DNA from: Oscillospiraceae bacterium
Lineage (GTDB): Bacteria > Bacillota > Clostridia > Oscillospirales > Ruminococcaceae
Assembly: GCA_009784625.1 (NCBI GenBank)
Contig: WRBI01000024.1
Coordinates: 1-38,869, forward strand
Direction: 5' to 3'
Length of the DNA: 38,869 nucleotides
A program made the position numbers and the translations under genes. Position 1 is the stretch's first letter. Each line of letters opens with the position of its first letter. Positions 30,662 to 38,869 of the stretch are shown here, piece by piece. The notes beneath the pieces are model-generated. The model did no database searches. It was not told the origin of the DNA and saw only the letters and a program-made list of their open reading frames with translations.

Positions 30662-33600
30662 CTAAATCCCCAGTCTTGCCTCGACTTCGCTTACCTTGAG
30701 CTCAAGCAGTTTGGATATCCCTTCCTCCTGCATGGTCACCCCGTAGAGCACGTCGGCCTCTTCCATTGTACCCCGGCGGTGGGTGATTGAGATAAACTGT
30801 GTGCCCTCGCACATCCGGCGCAAGTAGGCCGCGAATTTGGTCACGTTGACATCGTCGAGGGCGGCCTCGATTTCATCCAGTACACAGAAAGGCGACGGCC
30901 GCACCCGCAAAATCGCAAAGTAGATGGCGATGGCCACAAACGCCTGTTCCCCGCCCGAGAGCAGTGACAGGTTCTTGATGATCTTGCCCGGCGGCTGAAC
31001 AAAAATCTCGACCCCGGCTTCGAGCACATCCTGCGTGTCGGTCAGGGTCAATTCGCCCCGCCCGCCCCCAAACAGTTGGACAAAAATCTTACTGAACTCG
31101 GCGGCGATCTTCCCGAAGTTTTCTTCGAATAAGGCGCGCATCTCGCCGGTTAAATCCCCGATCAGCCGGGAGAGCGTTGCCTTGCTCTTTTCGACATCGG
31201 CCACTTGCGCGGTCAGGAATTCGTACCGCTCACTGACCTGCTTGTATTCTTCGATGGCGGCCACGTTTACCACACCCAGCCCGCGGATTTTTCCGCGCAG
31301 CTCGCCCAGGCGGCGGCCGGCTTTGTCTTTGTTCGGCAGCTCCTGCGCGAATTGGGCGGCCTCTGAGCGGGTGAGCTCGTATTCTTCCCACAGCTTTGCG
31401 ATAATTTGGTCGTACTCGTTTTGGATAACCGACTTCTGGCTCTCCAGCTCGGCCAGCTCGCGGGCGACTTTTTCGCGATGGGCTCCCCGTTCCCGCTCGG
31501 CGGCGTGCAGAGTGGTGATCTGCCCTTCCAGCTCGTTTCTCATGGCCACCAGCTCGGCCACTTTGGCCTGTATCTCTTCTTTTTCCTTTTGCCGGCGGTC
31601 GTTTTCCTGTCCGGCTTCGGCGATCCGCTCCTGTGTTTTTTCGTTTTCGGCGGCAAGCCCCTGCCTTTTGGTTTCGAGTTCCTGCGCCCGCTCGCCCGAG
31701 CTCTCTTTCGCACTGCGCAGCCGTTCGAGCTCGCCGGTCAGGCTTTCGAGGTCTTTTTGGGCAGTCAGCTCAAGCATTTTATGTTCGGATAGCGCCGCCA
31801 GCGCGGCCTCGGCCCCGACGTTCAGGCTGTCTTTCCGGCGGAGTGCGCTCTGGGTCTGCTCTTCCAATTCATCCAGCCGGGACTGCATTTCCCCGATGGC
31901 GGTGTCGGCGTCTACGTCCTGATTTTTAAGTTCGCCCAGCCTTTGGGTCAGCTTTTGCAGCTCTTGCTCAGCCAGCGTCTGGTCGCGCTTCGCGCCCTCT
32001 ACGTTTTTTTGGAGCTGTTCGCCGGTGGCGGTCAGGCGGACGGCTTCTTCCTGCGAGGTGCGCAGTTCTCCCTTTACCCCGCTGATGGTTGCGGCCAGCG
32101 CGCTCAACTCTTCGCTCAACGCTTTTTGTTTAGGCGCGAGCGCCCCGGCTTTAGCCTGTACCTCCTCTGCTTTCTGACGGAGCCGCTCGATCTCCCGCCG
32201 TCTGCCCAGTACACCCGCCGACTTAGAGGACGACCCGCCGGTAAACGACCCGCCCGGGTTGATCACCTGACCGTCCAGACTGACAACCCGCAGGCTGTAG
32301 CCGGAAACTTTCGCGATCTGCCCGGCGCTTTCCAAATCCTCGGCCACACAGACCCGGCCAAGCAGCTGGCCGGCAACTTTCTGGTAGCGCGAGTCAATCT
32401 TTACCAGTTCACTGGCCAGGCCGATGAAGCCCTCCTGTTTTCGGGCGGCGTCCATATTCCCGGCCGGGCGCTCTTTGATTGTGTTCAGCGGCAGGAATGT
32501 CGCGCGCCCCGACCGGCTTTCTTTGAGCATGGCGATCGCCCGTTTAGCCGCGCCATCATCTTCGACGATGATGTTCTGGATGGCCGCGCCCAGCGCGGTC
32601 TCGATGGCCAGCGCGTACTTGTCCTCGGTTGAGATCAGCGAACTCACCGCGCCGATCACCCCGGAAAGCGCCCCCCGCCGCGATTGATCCAGGATATATT
32701 TAACGCTGCCGGCAAAGCCCTCCATGTTCTTTTCAAGGTCTTCGAGCAGGCCTGCCCTGCGGTCAAGATCTCTGGCTTCATCCGCGTAACCGCGCATTTG
32801 ATCGGCCAGTTTGTCCATCGACTGCTGGCGCAAATCCCGCTTGAGCGCGTAACCCTCCAGCGAATTGCGCAGACCGGCCGCCTTTTCTTCTTCTTCGGCC
32901 AATTGAGTTTTGCTTTCTGCCAGCGCCTGTTGCAGTTCGGTCAGGGCGGCTGTCCGCGTCCCGCTTTGGCCGCGCAAATCTTCCAGCCGTGTTGCGCTTT
33001 CCTCCAGCATAGTCCGGCCGGACGCTTTTTCCAACCGCGCCTGTTGGATGGCCTGCGCCGCACTTTCTTTGCGCAGCGCGATCTCTTCCAGCTCGCGGAC
33101 AGCTTTTGCCAGTGTTTCCCGCTGTTCTTCCAGCCGCTGGGCAGTGGCCTCGACTTTTCCGGAAATGGCCGTGCACTCGGCCTTGTGCGCGCTCAACTCG
33201 GCTTCTTTGTCGGCCAGTTGCACCGCCAGTTCCCCGCCGCCCAGCCGAATACTTTCCAGTTCTGCAGCCAGTTCCTCTATACTCAGCTTGTTGTGATGGA
33301 TGTCGTTTTGCAAGACAGCCGAATGGGAAACCGCGTCGGTCATCGCTGTCTCGATCTCTTTGATGTCGGCCTGTTTCTTTTCGGCCTCCGCGCCAAGGCC
33401 TTGGAGGCGGCTGTAAAGCGCGCCGATCTGCACTTCGCCCGCTTCGCTTTCTTTTTCAAGCGTTTCGTAAGCGTTTTTCGCGAGGTATATCTTGTCCCCG
33501 TGGGCGGAAAGCCGCTCACGGAACCCGGAGAGCGACTCCATCCAAAGGGATATTTCCAGCACTTTTTTCTCTTCGCTCAGTGTCAGGAATTCTTTTGCCT

Positions 33601-34231
33601 TTTCGCTCTGCTCTTTAAGCGGGCCGACCCGGTCTTCCAGCTCGGCGACGATATCCCGCAGGCGCACCAAGTTGTCTTCGGCCTGTGCCAGCCTGCGCTC
33701 GGCTTCTTCTTTGCGGTAGCGGAACTTTGAGATCCCGGCCGCTTCTTCAAAAATCTCGCGGCGGGAACCGCTCTTCGCCGAGACGATCTCGGCGATCCGC
33801 CCTTGCCCGATGATTGAGTAGCCGTCCCGGCCAAGGCCGGTGTCCATCAGCAGTTCGTGTATATCCTTCAGCCGCACACTCACCCCGTTGAGACGGTACT
33901 CACTCTCGCCCGAACGGTAGAGCCGCCGCGCGATCGTGATCTCGTCTTCCTGGTCTGTGAGCTGCTTGTCCGCGTTGTCCACAACCAGCTGAACGTGCGC
34001 GTAGCCGACCGCTTTGCGGCCTTGCGCCCCCGAAAAGATGACGTCCTCCATCTTGCCGCCCCGCAGCGTTTTGGTTGACTGTTCGCCCAGCACCCAGCGC
34101 ACCGCGTCCGCGATGTTGCTTTTTCCGCTGCCATTCGGCCCGACCACCGCGGTAATCGGGCGGTCAAAGGCAAGTTCGGTCTTGTCGGGGAAAGATTTAA
34201 ACCCTTGAATTTCTAGCTTTTTCAGCCGCAA
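30662..34231 (-). CDS. smc: Chromosome segregation protein SMC
   Basis: A 1189-residue condensin ATPase. Head motifs are 'LEIQGFKSFPDKTELAF', Walker A 'VVGPNGSGKSNIADAVRWVL' (about 31-39) and, near the C-terminus, signature 'LSGGEQAFVAIAI' and Walker B 'FCVLDEIEAALDD'. Two long coiled coils flank a hinge in the middle (around 'GVIGAVSSLISTEDKYALAI' and 'GGSFTGGSSS'). TTG 34231 with GGAGG is chosen, because the product then begins MRLKKLEIQGF like other SMC proteins; the ATG at 34264 lacks a site. It works with ScpA/ScpB, which are not in this window. Confidence 0.97.
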   Translation of the reverse strand: MRLKKLEIQGFKSFPDKTELAFDRPITAVVGPNGSGKSNIADAVRWVLGEQSTKTLRGGKMEDVIFSGAQGRKAVGYAHVQLVVDNADKQLTDQEDEITIARRLYRSGESEYRLNGVSVRLKDIHELLMDTGLGRDGYSIIGQGRIAEIVSAKSGSRREIFEEAAGISKFRYRKEEAERRLAQAEDNLVRLRDIVAELEDRVGPLKEQSEKAKEFLTLSEEKKVLEISLWMESLSGFRERLSAHGDKIYLAKNAYETLEKESEAGEVQIGALYSRLQGLGAEAEKKQADIKEIETAMTDAVSHSAVLQNDIHHNKLSIEELAAELESIRLGGGELAVQLADKEAELSAHKAECTAISGKVEATAQRLEEQRETLAKAVRELEEIALRKESAAQAIQQARLEKASGRTMLEESATRLEDLRGQSGTRTAALTELQQALAESKTQLAEEEEKAAGLRNSLEGYALKRDLRQQSMDKLADQMRGYADEARDLDRRAGLLEDLEKNMEGFAGSVKYILDQSRRGALSGVIGAVSSLISTEDKYALAIETALGAAIQNIIVEDDGAAKRAIAMLKESRSGRATFLPLNTIKERPAGNMDAARKQEGFIGLASELVKIDSRYQKVAGQLLGRVCVAEDLESAGQIAKVSGYSLRVVSLDGQVINPGGSFTGGSSSKSAGVLGRRREIERLRQKAEEVQAKAGALAPKQKALSEELSALAATISGVKGELRTSQEEAVRLTATGEQLQKNVEGAKRDQTLAEQELQKLTQRLGELKNQDVDADTAIGEMQSRLDELEEQTQSALRRKDSLNVGAEAALAALSEHKMLELTAQKDLESLTGELERLRSAKESSGERAQELETKRQGLAAENEKTQERIAEAGQENDRRQKEKEEIQAKVAELVAMRNELEGQITTLHAAERERGAHREKVARELAELESQKSVIQNEYDQIIAKLWEEYELTRSEAAQFAQELPNKDKAGRRLGELRGKIRGLGVVNVAAIEEYKQVSERYEFLTAQVADVEKSKATLSRLIGDLTGEMRALFEENFGKIAAEFSKIFVQLFGGGRGELTLTDTQDVLEAGVEIFVQPPGKIIKNLSLLSGGEQAFVAIAIYFAILRVRPSPFCVLDEIEAALDDVNVTKFAAYLRRMCEGTQFISITHRRGTMEEADVLYGVTMQEEGISKLLELKVSEVEARLGI

Positions 34232-34235
34232 GTGT

Positions 34236-35246
34236 TTACCTCCGGGGTGTTGAATGAGCCACACGAATTTCTAAATCGTTTAACATCGGATTAGTGGTGA
34301 CGCGCGGGTTATATCCGGCCTTTTCCAGTGCCGTTATATTTCGGCGGTTCTGTCCGGCCATCTTCGAAACCGCACCGGGCGCAACTTCGATTTCTACCCG
34401 ACCGGGCGAGATTTGCTTTTGGCGGATTATACCGGTCACCTGTTCAAGCAGAATTTTCCCCTCAACCAATTCGCGAAAGGCGGGATGATGAGGCCCGGCA
34501 ACCAGCTTGGCCATCAGCGTACTTTCCTGCTGTAAGCCGAGGCGGATAACTTTGATTCCACTGCCCGCGAAGAACTTTAACAGTTCGGCGCAAAGGTCAA
34601 CGGCTTCGCCCAGCGTCTGCGGGATGTAGCGCCCGGCGGTGTATTCTCTGGTCAGCCCGCTGCCGGCCAGCACCAGCGTCGGGTAAATGCGAATGGTATC
34701 CGGTGTCAGGTTTGCCAGTGCGCGGGCGGTTGCCAGTGTTGTTTCAGCGTCATCTCCCGGCAGACCGGTCATCATTTGCAGGCCGAGCGAAAAGCCGCTT
34801 TCGCGAATCATTTTGGCGGCCTCTGCTGTCTGCGCGGTGGTATGCCCCCGCCCGGCCAGGTTGAGCACCCGGTCATTCATGCTCTGCGCGCCCAGCTCGA
34901 TTGCGGTCACCCCCGTGCCGGCCAGCTCCCGCAGGATCTCGCGGTCAACCGCATCCGGCCGGGTGGAGATTCGAATGCCGGTGAAATGCCCGGCTGTGAG
35001 AAACTCTCCCGCTACGTCCAGCAACGCCCGGCGATAATTCGCGTCCACCGCCGTGAAGCTCCCGCCGAAAAACGCAATCTCTGCGGGGGCTTGTAAAGTA
35101 TCCGCCGCCGCACTGAGAGTCGCGCGAACCTGCGCGGGGGTGGGCGGATGATTCTGTCCTGAAATGGCGCGCTGATCACAAAAACAGCAAGCGTGCGGAC
35201 AGCCCGCGTGCGGAATAAAAACGGCGACCCGCCGGGTTTTGCTCAT
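34236..35246 (-). CDS. Radical SAM protein, Elp3-like without GNAT domain
   Basis: A 336-residue radical SAM enzyme. The cluster motif 'HAGCPHACCFCDQRAISG' holds the CxxxCxxC cysteines. It is followed by 'IAFFGGSFTAVD' (GGE-like SAM site), 'IRISTRPDAVD', 'IELGAQSMND' and 'LGLQMMTGLPGD'. It resembles the catalytic half of Elp3 and YhcC-type proteins but lacks an acetyltransferase domain. It probably modifies tRNA or another RNA; this is inferred. The ATGA overlap with the rnc stop and the 5-bp gap to smc show that it belongs to the rnc-smc-ftsY operon. Confidence 0.9.
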   Translation of the reverse strand: MSKTRRVAVFIPHAGCPHACCFCDQRAISGQNHPPTPAQVRATLSAAADTLQAPAEIAFFGGSFTAVDANYRRALLDVAGEFLTAGHFTGIRISTRPDAVDREILRELAGTGVTAIELGAQSMNDRVLNLAGRGHTTAQTAEAAKMIRESGFSLGLQMMTGLPGDDAETTLATARALANLTPDTIRIYPTLVLAGSGLTREYTAGRYIPQTLGEAVDLCAELLKFFAGSGIKVIRLGLQQESTLMAKLVAGPHHPAFRELVEGKILLEQVTGIIRQKQISPGRVEIEVAPGAVSKMAGQNRRNITALEKAGYNPRVTTNPMLNDLEIRVAHSTPRR

Positions 35247-35920
35247 TGCCCCATCAAAGCCAGCGCCTGTTTGGCCGCGCTTTGTTCAGCGGCCTTTTTG
35301 CTGCGGCCCTCGCCTTTTCCGATTACATTGGAATTGAGCAGCACTTCGACCACAAAGCATTTGTCGTGGTCAGGCCCCTGCTCGTCAACCAGCCGGTAGC
35401 TGACCTGCTCGCCCGGGTTTTTCTGGGCGATTTCTTGCAGCGCGGTCTTGTAGTCGTTAAACTCGGCCTGCTCGCTGTCAAGCGCGCGCTCGACAAACGG
35501 GATGATGAACGCCTTGGCCGCGTCCAACCCACCGTCCAGATAAACGGCGGCGATCAGCGCCTCAAACGCATCGGCCAAAATGGAGGGGCGGGTCCGCCCG
35601 CCGGTCTGCTCTTCGCCTTTGCCCAGAAGCAAGGCTTCACCCAGGTCAAGCTCCCCGGCAAAAGCACACAAACTGCGCTCACAGACCAGTGAGGCGCGAA
35701 TCCGGGTCAGGTCGCCCTCAGCCATGTGGTAACGCTTAAATAGATAATCGCTGACCACAATCGAGAGCACGGCGTCCCCCAAAAACTCCTGGCGCTCGTT
35801 GTTTTCGCTCAGCTTGGCTTCGTTTGCGTAAGAGGAGTGTGTAAGCGCGGTGCGGATATACTTTTCACTCTTAAACGCATGGCTAAGCTTTTGTTTAAAG
35901 CCGGATAAATCACTGCGCAT
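35243..35920 (-). CDS. rnc: Ribonuclease III
   Basis: A 225-residue double-strand-specific endoribonuclease. The catalytic signature is 'NERQEFLGDAVLSIVVSDYL' (about 40-60), with a second acidic cluster in 'ADAFEALIAAVYLDGG'. The C-terminal dsRNA-binding domain (about 155-225) contains 'DYKTALQEIAQKNPGEQVSY' and ends 'SKKAAEQSAAKQALALMGQ'. It processes rRNA and mRNA. ATG 35920 has a GAGGA site. It follows plsX directly, without the acpP gene often found between them. Confidence 0.97.
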   Translation of the reverse strand: MRSDLSGFKQKLSHAFKSEKYIRTALTHSSYANEAKLSENNERQEFLGDAVLSIVVSDYLFKRYHMAEGDLTRIRASLVCERSLCAFAGELDLGEALLLGKGEEQTGGRTRPSILADAFEALIAAVYLDGGLDAAKAFIIPFVERALDSEQAEFNDYKTALQEIAQKNPGEQVSYRLVDEQGPDHDKCFVVEVLLNSNVIGKGEGRSKKAAEQSAAKQALALMGQ

Positions 35921-35948
35921 AGGCTGTCCTCACTGTTTTAGAAGATGC

Positions 35949-36953
35949 TTACTGACTGTGGCCGTTCAAATCGCGCAAAGACTGGCTGATCTGTCCGATC
36001 ATTTCGGTTTCGACCATCGTCTTTGCCTGACGGACAGCGTTCTTGAAAGCGTGGGCGTTCGAGCTGCCGTGGGCTTTGATAACCGGGCTTCTAAGCCCCA
36101 ATAGCGGCGCGCCGCCGTACTCGGTGTAATCCATCGCCTGTTTGAACTTGGTCAACCCGTCCCGGATGAGGATGGCCGCCAGTTTGGTGCTCGTCTTCTT
36201 GAGCAAAATCCGCTTGAACTCGGCCGAAATCCACTTGCCCATCCCCTCGGTCAGCTTGAGGGTCACATTGCCGGTAAAGCCGTCGCAGACAGCTACATCG
36301 CACCCGCCAAAGGGCAGTTCCCGCGCTTCAATGTTCCCGATAAAGTTGACCGCGCTCTCGCGGAGCAGTACACCCGCCTCTATCTGCAACGGATGCCCCT
36401 TAGTCTCTTCGGTGCCGATGTTGATCATACCTACCCGCGGGTTTTGGATGTTCACGACTTTTTCCATATACGCGCTGCCCATAATCCCGAATTGCTGAAG
36501 CATCTCGGGCCGGCATTCGACATTTGCGCCAACGTCAAGCAAGAGGTAACTGCCCCGCGCGTTGGGGACAATCACAGCCAGCGCCGCCCGCTTAATCCCC
36601 GGCAACCGCTTGACGATTATGGATGCGCCCATTGCCATCGCCCCGGTGTTCCCGGCGGTGACCAGCGCGTCCCCGCCCCCGTCTGCCAGCAGGCGCATAC
36701 TCACCGCCATCGAACTTTCGGAATACTGCCCGAAAATCTCGGAGGGGTCGGCGGCCATCGGCAGTACCTGCGCGGCGGGGACAATCCGCATCTCGTCCAG
36801 GTTGACCTTGTGCTCGTCTGCCAATGCGCGGATTTCTTCCTCCACCCCGCAAAGGGTGACGCTCACGCCGTATTCTTTGACGGCCAACTCAGCGCCTTTT
36901 ATGGCCTCCAGCGGCGCGTGGTCGCCGCCGTGCGCGTCCAGAATAATATTCAT
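35949..36953 (-). CDS. plsX: Phosphate acyltransferase PlsX
   Basis: A 334-residue enzyme that makes acyl-phosphate from acyl-ACP for PlsY in phospholipid synthesis; it is peripheral to the membrane. Family marks are 'IILDAHGGDHAPLEAIKGAE', 'SSMAVSMRLLADGGGDALVT', 'AGNTGAMAMGA' and 'MINIGTEETKGHPL', then 'VCDGFTGNVTLKLTEGMGKW' and 'YGGAPLLGLRSPVIKAHGSS'. ATG 36953 has AAGGAGACC and overlaps the trmFO stop by 4 nt (ATGA). Confidence 0.97.
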   Translation of the reverse strand: MNIILDAHGGDHAPLEAIKGAELAVKEYGVSVTLCGVEEEIRALADEHKVNLDEMRIVPAAQVLPMAADPSEIFGQYSESSMAVSMRLLADGGGDALVTAGNTGAMAMGASIIVKRLPGIKRAALAVIVPNARGSYLLLDVGANVECRPEMLQQFGIMGSAYMEKVVNIQNPRVGMINIGTEETKGHPLQIEAGVLLRESAVNFIGNIEARELPFGGCDVAVCDGFTGNVTLKLTEGMGKWISAEFKRILLKKTSTKLAAILIRDGLTKFKQAMDYTEYGGAPLLGLRSPVIKAHGSSNAHAFKNAVRQAKTMVETEMIGQISQSLRDLNGHSQ

Positions 36954-38284
36954 TGTTGGTCTCCTTCATCAGTGTCAGTCAACGCCTGTTCGAGCGCGGC
37001 CAGTGCGCGCTCGGATATGGCCGTGTATTTTTGCTGTTTGTCTTTGATCCGATGCGCTAAAGGCGGCAACAGGCCCATATTCGCGCCCATCGGCTGGTAG
37101 TCGGTGATGGTTTGGTCGGCCACCCGGGCGGACAGCGCACCCAGCATGGTCTCCGGCGGCAGGGTGAGCGCCGGGCGGCCATTCAGCCGCCGCGCGAGCT
37201 GTTCCGCGGCCAAAATTCCGCTTGCCGCGCTTTCCATATAGCCCTCCACCCCGGTGATCTGTCCGGCGAACGCGATGGCCGGGTCTTGGCGCAGTGCAAA
37301 AGTTTCATCCAACAAGCGGGGGGCGTCTACAAATGTGTTTCTGTGCATCACCCCGTACCGGGTGAACTCGGCGTTTTCCAGCCCGGGGATCAGCGAAAAT
37401 ATCCGCTTTTGCTCACCGAACTTTAAGTTGGTCTGAAAGCCAACCAGATTATACTGGCTGGCGGCCGCGTTTTCCTGCCTGAGCTGAACGACCGCCCACG
37501 GCCTGCGCCCGGTGCGCGGGTCGGTCAGCCCGACCGGCTTGAGCGGCCCGAAACGCAGGGCGTCAACGCCTCGCCCGGCCAGCACTTCAACCGGCATACA
37601 CCCCTCGTACACCTGGATTCTATCGGTCTCGAAGTCTTTGAGCAGCGCCCGCTCGCCGGTGGTCAGCGCCGCATAAAAGCGGTCGTATTCCTCTTTATTC
37701 ATCGGGCAGTTCAAGTAATCTTCCCCGCCCTTGCCGTATCTGGCGGCGGGGAAAACGATCTCGCGGTTAATCGAATCGCCGGTCACAATCGGTGCGGCCG
37801 CGTCGTAAAAACTCAGGTAATCCTGCCCCAGCCGGGCGCGGATCGCCTCGCCCAGCGCAAAGGAGGTCAGCGGACCTGTCGCGATGATGGCCGGGCCATT
37901 CGGAAAGTCGGCAATTTCTTCGCGGATGATCTTGACATTCGGGTTCTCTGTCAGCTTTTTTGTGACAAGACGGGAGAACTGTTCGCGGTCAACAGCCAGC
38001 GCCCCGCCAGCCGGAACCGCACAAAGGGCGGCAGCTTCGAGCAGCAGGCTGCCCATCCGGCGCATTTCGGCTTTGAGCAGTCCCCCGGCGCTGGAAAGCC
38101 GATCGGCCTTGAGCGAGTTGGAACAAACCAGCTCGCACAAGCTATCCAGTGTATGGGCAGGCGAGCGGCGGCTGGGCTTCATCTCATACAGGGTGACCGA
38201 AAAGCCGTAGGCCGCCAATCGGTGCGCCGCTTCACAGCCGGCCAGCCCGCCGCCGATGACGGTCACACCGCCGTTATATCGCAA
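36950..38284 (-). CDS. trmFO: Methylenetetrahydrofolate-tRNA-(uracil-5-)-methyltransferase TrmFO
   Basis: About 444 residues; a folate- and FAD-dependent enzyme that methylates U54 of the tRNA T-loop. The N-terminal FAD motif is 'VTVIGGGLAGCEAAHRLA'. Family marks are 'YEMKPSRRSPAHTLDSLCEL', 'VCSNSLKADRLSSAGGLLK', 'FPAARYGKGGEDYLNCPMNK' and 'GQITGVEGYMESAASGILAA'. TTG 38284 is preferred because GGAAGTGA lies 5 nt upstream; ATG 38299 has no clear site. Either start overlaps the upstream oxidase-like gene. It opens the run trmFO-plsX-rnc-rSAM-smc-ftsY. Confidence 0.96.
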   Translation of the reverse strand: MRYNGGVTVIGGGLAGCEAAHRLAAYGFSVTLYEMKPSRRSPAHTLDSLCELVCSNSLKADRLSSAGGLLKAEMRRMGSLLLEAAALCAVPAGGALAVDREQFSRLVTKKLTENPNVKIIREEIADFPNGPAIIATGPLTSFALGEAIRARLGQDYLSFYDAAAPIVTGDSINREIVFPAARYGKGGEDYLNCPMNKEEYDRFYAALTTGERALLKDFETDRIQVYEGCMPVEVLAGRGVDALRFGPLKPVGLTDPRTGRRPWAVVQLRQENAAASQYNLVGFQTNLKFGEQKRIFSLIPGLENAEFTRYGVMHRNTFVDAPRLLDETFALRQDPAIAFAGQITGVEGYMESAASGILAAEQLARRLNGRPALTLPPETMLGALSARVADQTITDYQPMGANMGLLPPLAHRIKDKQQKYTAISERALAALEQALTDTDEGDQQ

Positions 38285-38690
38285 AGTCTTCACTTCCATC
38301 GCCCGAATAGTACCGGCCGCTGTCCGCCGTGAATTTTAGCACACAGTAGTCGGGGTCGGTGACGCCCTCGGGGTAGTACTGCTCGTCGCCGTCTTCCCAG
38401 ATCATTTCTTTTGTTTGCGCGTCTTCGAAAACTTCCATCGCCCCTTTAAGCATGACGCCGCGAAAGAACCGCCTGTCTACAAAATAAATGCTGGCTTTTG
38501 AGTTTTTGCGATACTGTGCCACCCGGTTTGAGGATGTGTTGGTCGAAAACCAAAAATGTCTAAGTCCTTCCCGTTTTCGGGGGGGCAGCATGGCTTTCAT
38601 GTTCGGGAACCCATCCGCGTCAACCGAAGCGATAAAGGACACTTTTTGGTGGTCGATCAACTTGCCAATGGTCTGTTCGGGATTTCGCAT
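38274..38690 (-). CDS. Pyridoxamine 5'-phosphate oxidase family protein
   Basis: A 138-residue cytosolic split-barrel flavin-binding protein. The N-terminal 'LIDHQKVSFIASVDADGFPN' and 'MKAMLPPRK' are followed by 'HFWFSTNTSSNRVAQYRKNS' and 'KASIYFVDRRFFRGVMLKGA', the usual pattern of the general-stress-like branch of the family. It ends with an acidic segment. True vitamin B6 synthesis is not implied. ATG 38690 has GGGGAG 12 nt upstream. The 3' end overlaps trmFO by 11 nt, or 26 nt for the longer trmFO start. A MITE-like element abuts its upstream region. Confidence 0.88.
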   Translation of the reverse strand: MRNPEQTIGKLIDHQKVSFIASVDADGFPNMKAMLPPRKREGLRHFWFSTNTSSNRVAQYRKNSKASIYFVDRRFFRGVMLKGAMEVFEDAQTKEMIWEDGDEQYYPEGVTDPDYCVLKFTADSGRYYSGDGSEDFAI

Positions 38691-38719
38691 CGTCTGTCAT
38701 TGCTCCCCTACATTAGGGC

Positions 38720-38869
38720 GTGTTGACACAAAGCTGAACGCCCGTATTTTGGTGAATTTTGAGCCTTTCTTCGTTGTCGTTCGTCGGAATACATACAGTA
38801 TTCCTTCCTCCTCCGCCTTGATATGCTCGAAAATTCACTCAAATTCCGTGCATTCCCATTTGTGTCAAC
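38720..38869. mobile_element. Nearly palindromic MITE-like element reaching the window edge
   Basis: GTTGACACAAA (38722-38732) and TTTGTGTCAAC (38859-38869) match perfectly to the last base. Inside, ATTTTGGTGAATTTTGAGC pairs with the inverse of GCTCGAAAATTCACTCAAAT, and GGAATAC/GTATTCC forms the centre (38786-38804). It has no coding capacity. Upstream flank bases TTAGGGC may belong to the terminal repeat, whose other end lies outside the window. Confidence 0.75.

Noticed and set aside
4071-38690. Many long opposite-strand frames, such as 24865-26388 opposite leuS and 31035-33730 opposite smc
   Set aside because: They mirror strongly conserved genes, lack ribosome sites and family motifs, and arise from the high-GC codon pattern.
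1-38869. CRISPR arrays, tRNA or rRNA genes, common riboswitches
   Set aside because: No regularly spaced repeats, cloverleaf-like sequences or rRNA segments were noticed on reading. A covariance-model scan would be needed to exclude small RNAs.

Overview
The window looks like a chromosomal segment of a Gram-positive Clostridia-type Firmicute, possibly a gut Oscillospirales-like lineage. The evidence is a conserved Firmicute block (trmFO, plsX, rnc, radical SAM gene, smc, ftsY, rdgB, yhbY, nadD, yqeK, rsfS, leuS, rpsU, yqeG, efp), IreB, a CD1247-domain protein, DAP dehydrogenase, strong Shine-Dalgarno sites and many TTG/GTG starts. No rRNA, tRNA or CRISPR array was found.

Positions 1-2250 are AT-rich accessory DNA. 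They hold the end of an IS5-like insertion sequence, a VirD4/TraG coupling-protein scrap, and three small minus-strand genes, one of the SMI1/KNR4 family and two unrecognised, that look like an orphan immunity cluster. Positions 2374-9880 form one unit. A large HTH regulator is divergent from a complete branched-chain-amino-acid-type ABC transporter (two permeases, two ATPases, a lipoprotein receptor) followed by an alpha/beta hydrolase. A perfect 13-bp inverted repeat between them overlaps the regulator promoter. Positions 9880-11750 are decayed: a secreted glycine-rich surface protein broken by several frameshifts, eleven tandem CCGTG units just upstream of its promoter, and a probable relaxase remnant.

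Positions 11805-19900 carry mostly single-gene units with their own promoters or terminators: a chemotaxis receptor, an orphan hisB, the ApbE flavin transferase, a ComFB protein, DAP dehydrogenase, IreB, an aldo/keto reductase with two 4Fe-4S motifs and no canonical start codon, a small conserved unknown protein and a rhomboid-like protein without catalytic residues.

Positions 20008-38690 are almost all minus-strand housekeeping genes, tightly packed with 1-26-nt overlaps. They cover translation and ribosome maturation (EF-P, bS21, LeuRS, RsfS, YhbY, RNase III, TrmFO), chromosome structure and membrane targeting (SMC, FtsY), nucleotide and NAD metabolism (RdgB, NadD, YqeK), phospholipid synthesis (PlsX) and proteolysis. 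Small inverted-repeat elements are scattered through the window, and several supply the stop codons of neighbouring genes. The window ends inside a nearly palindromic MITE-like element.
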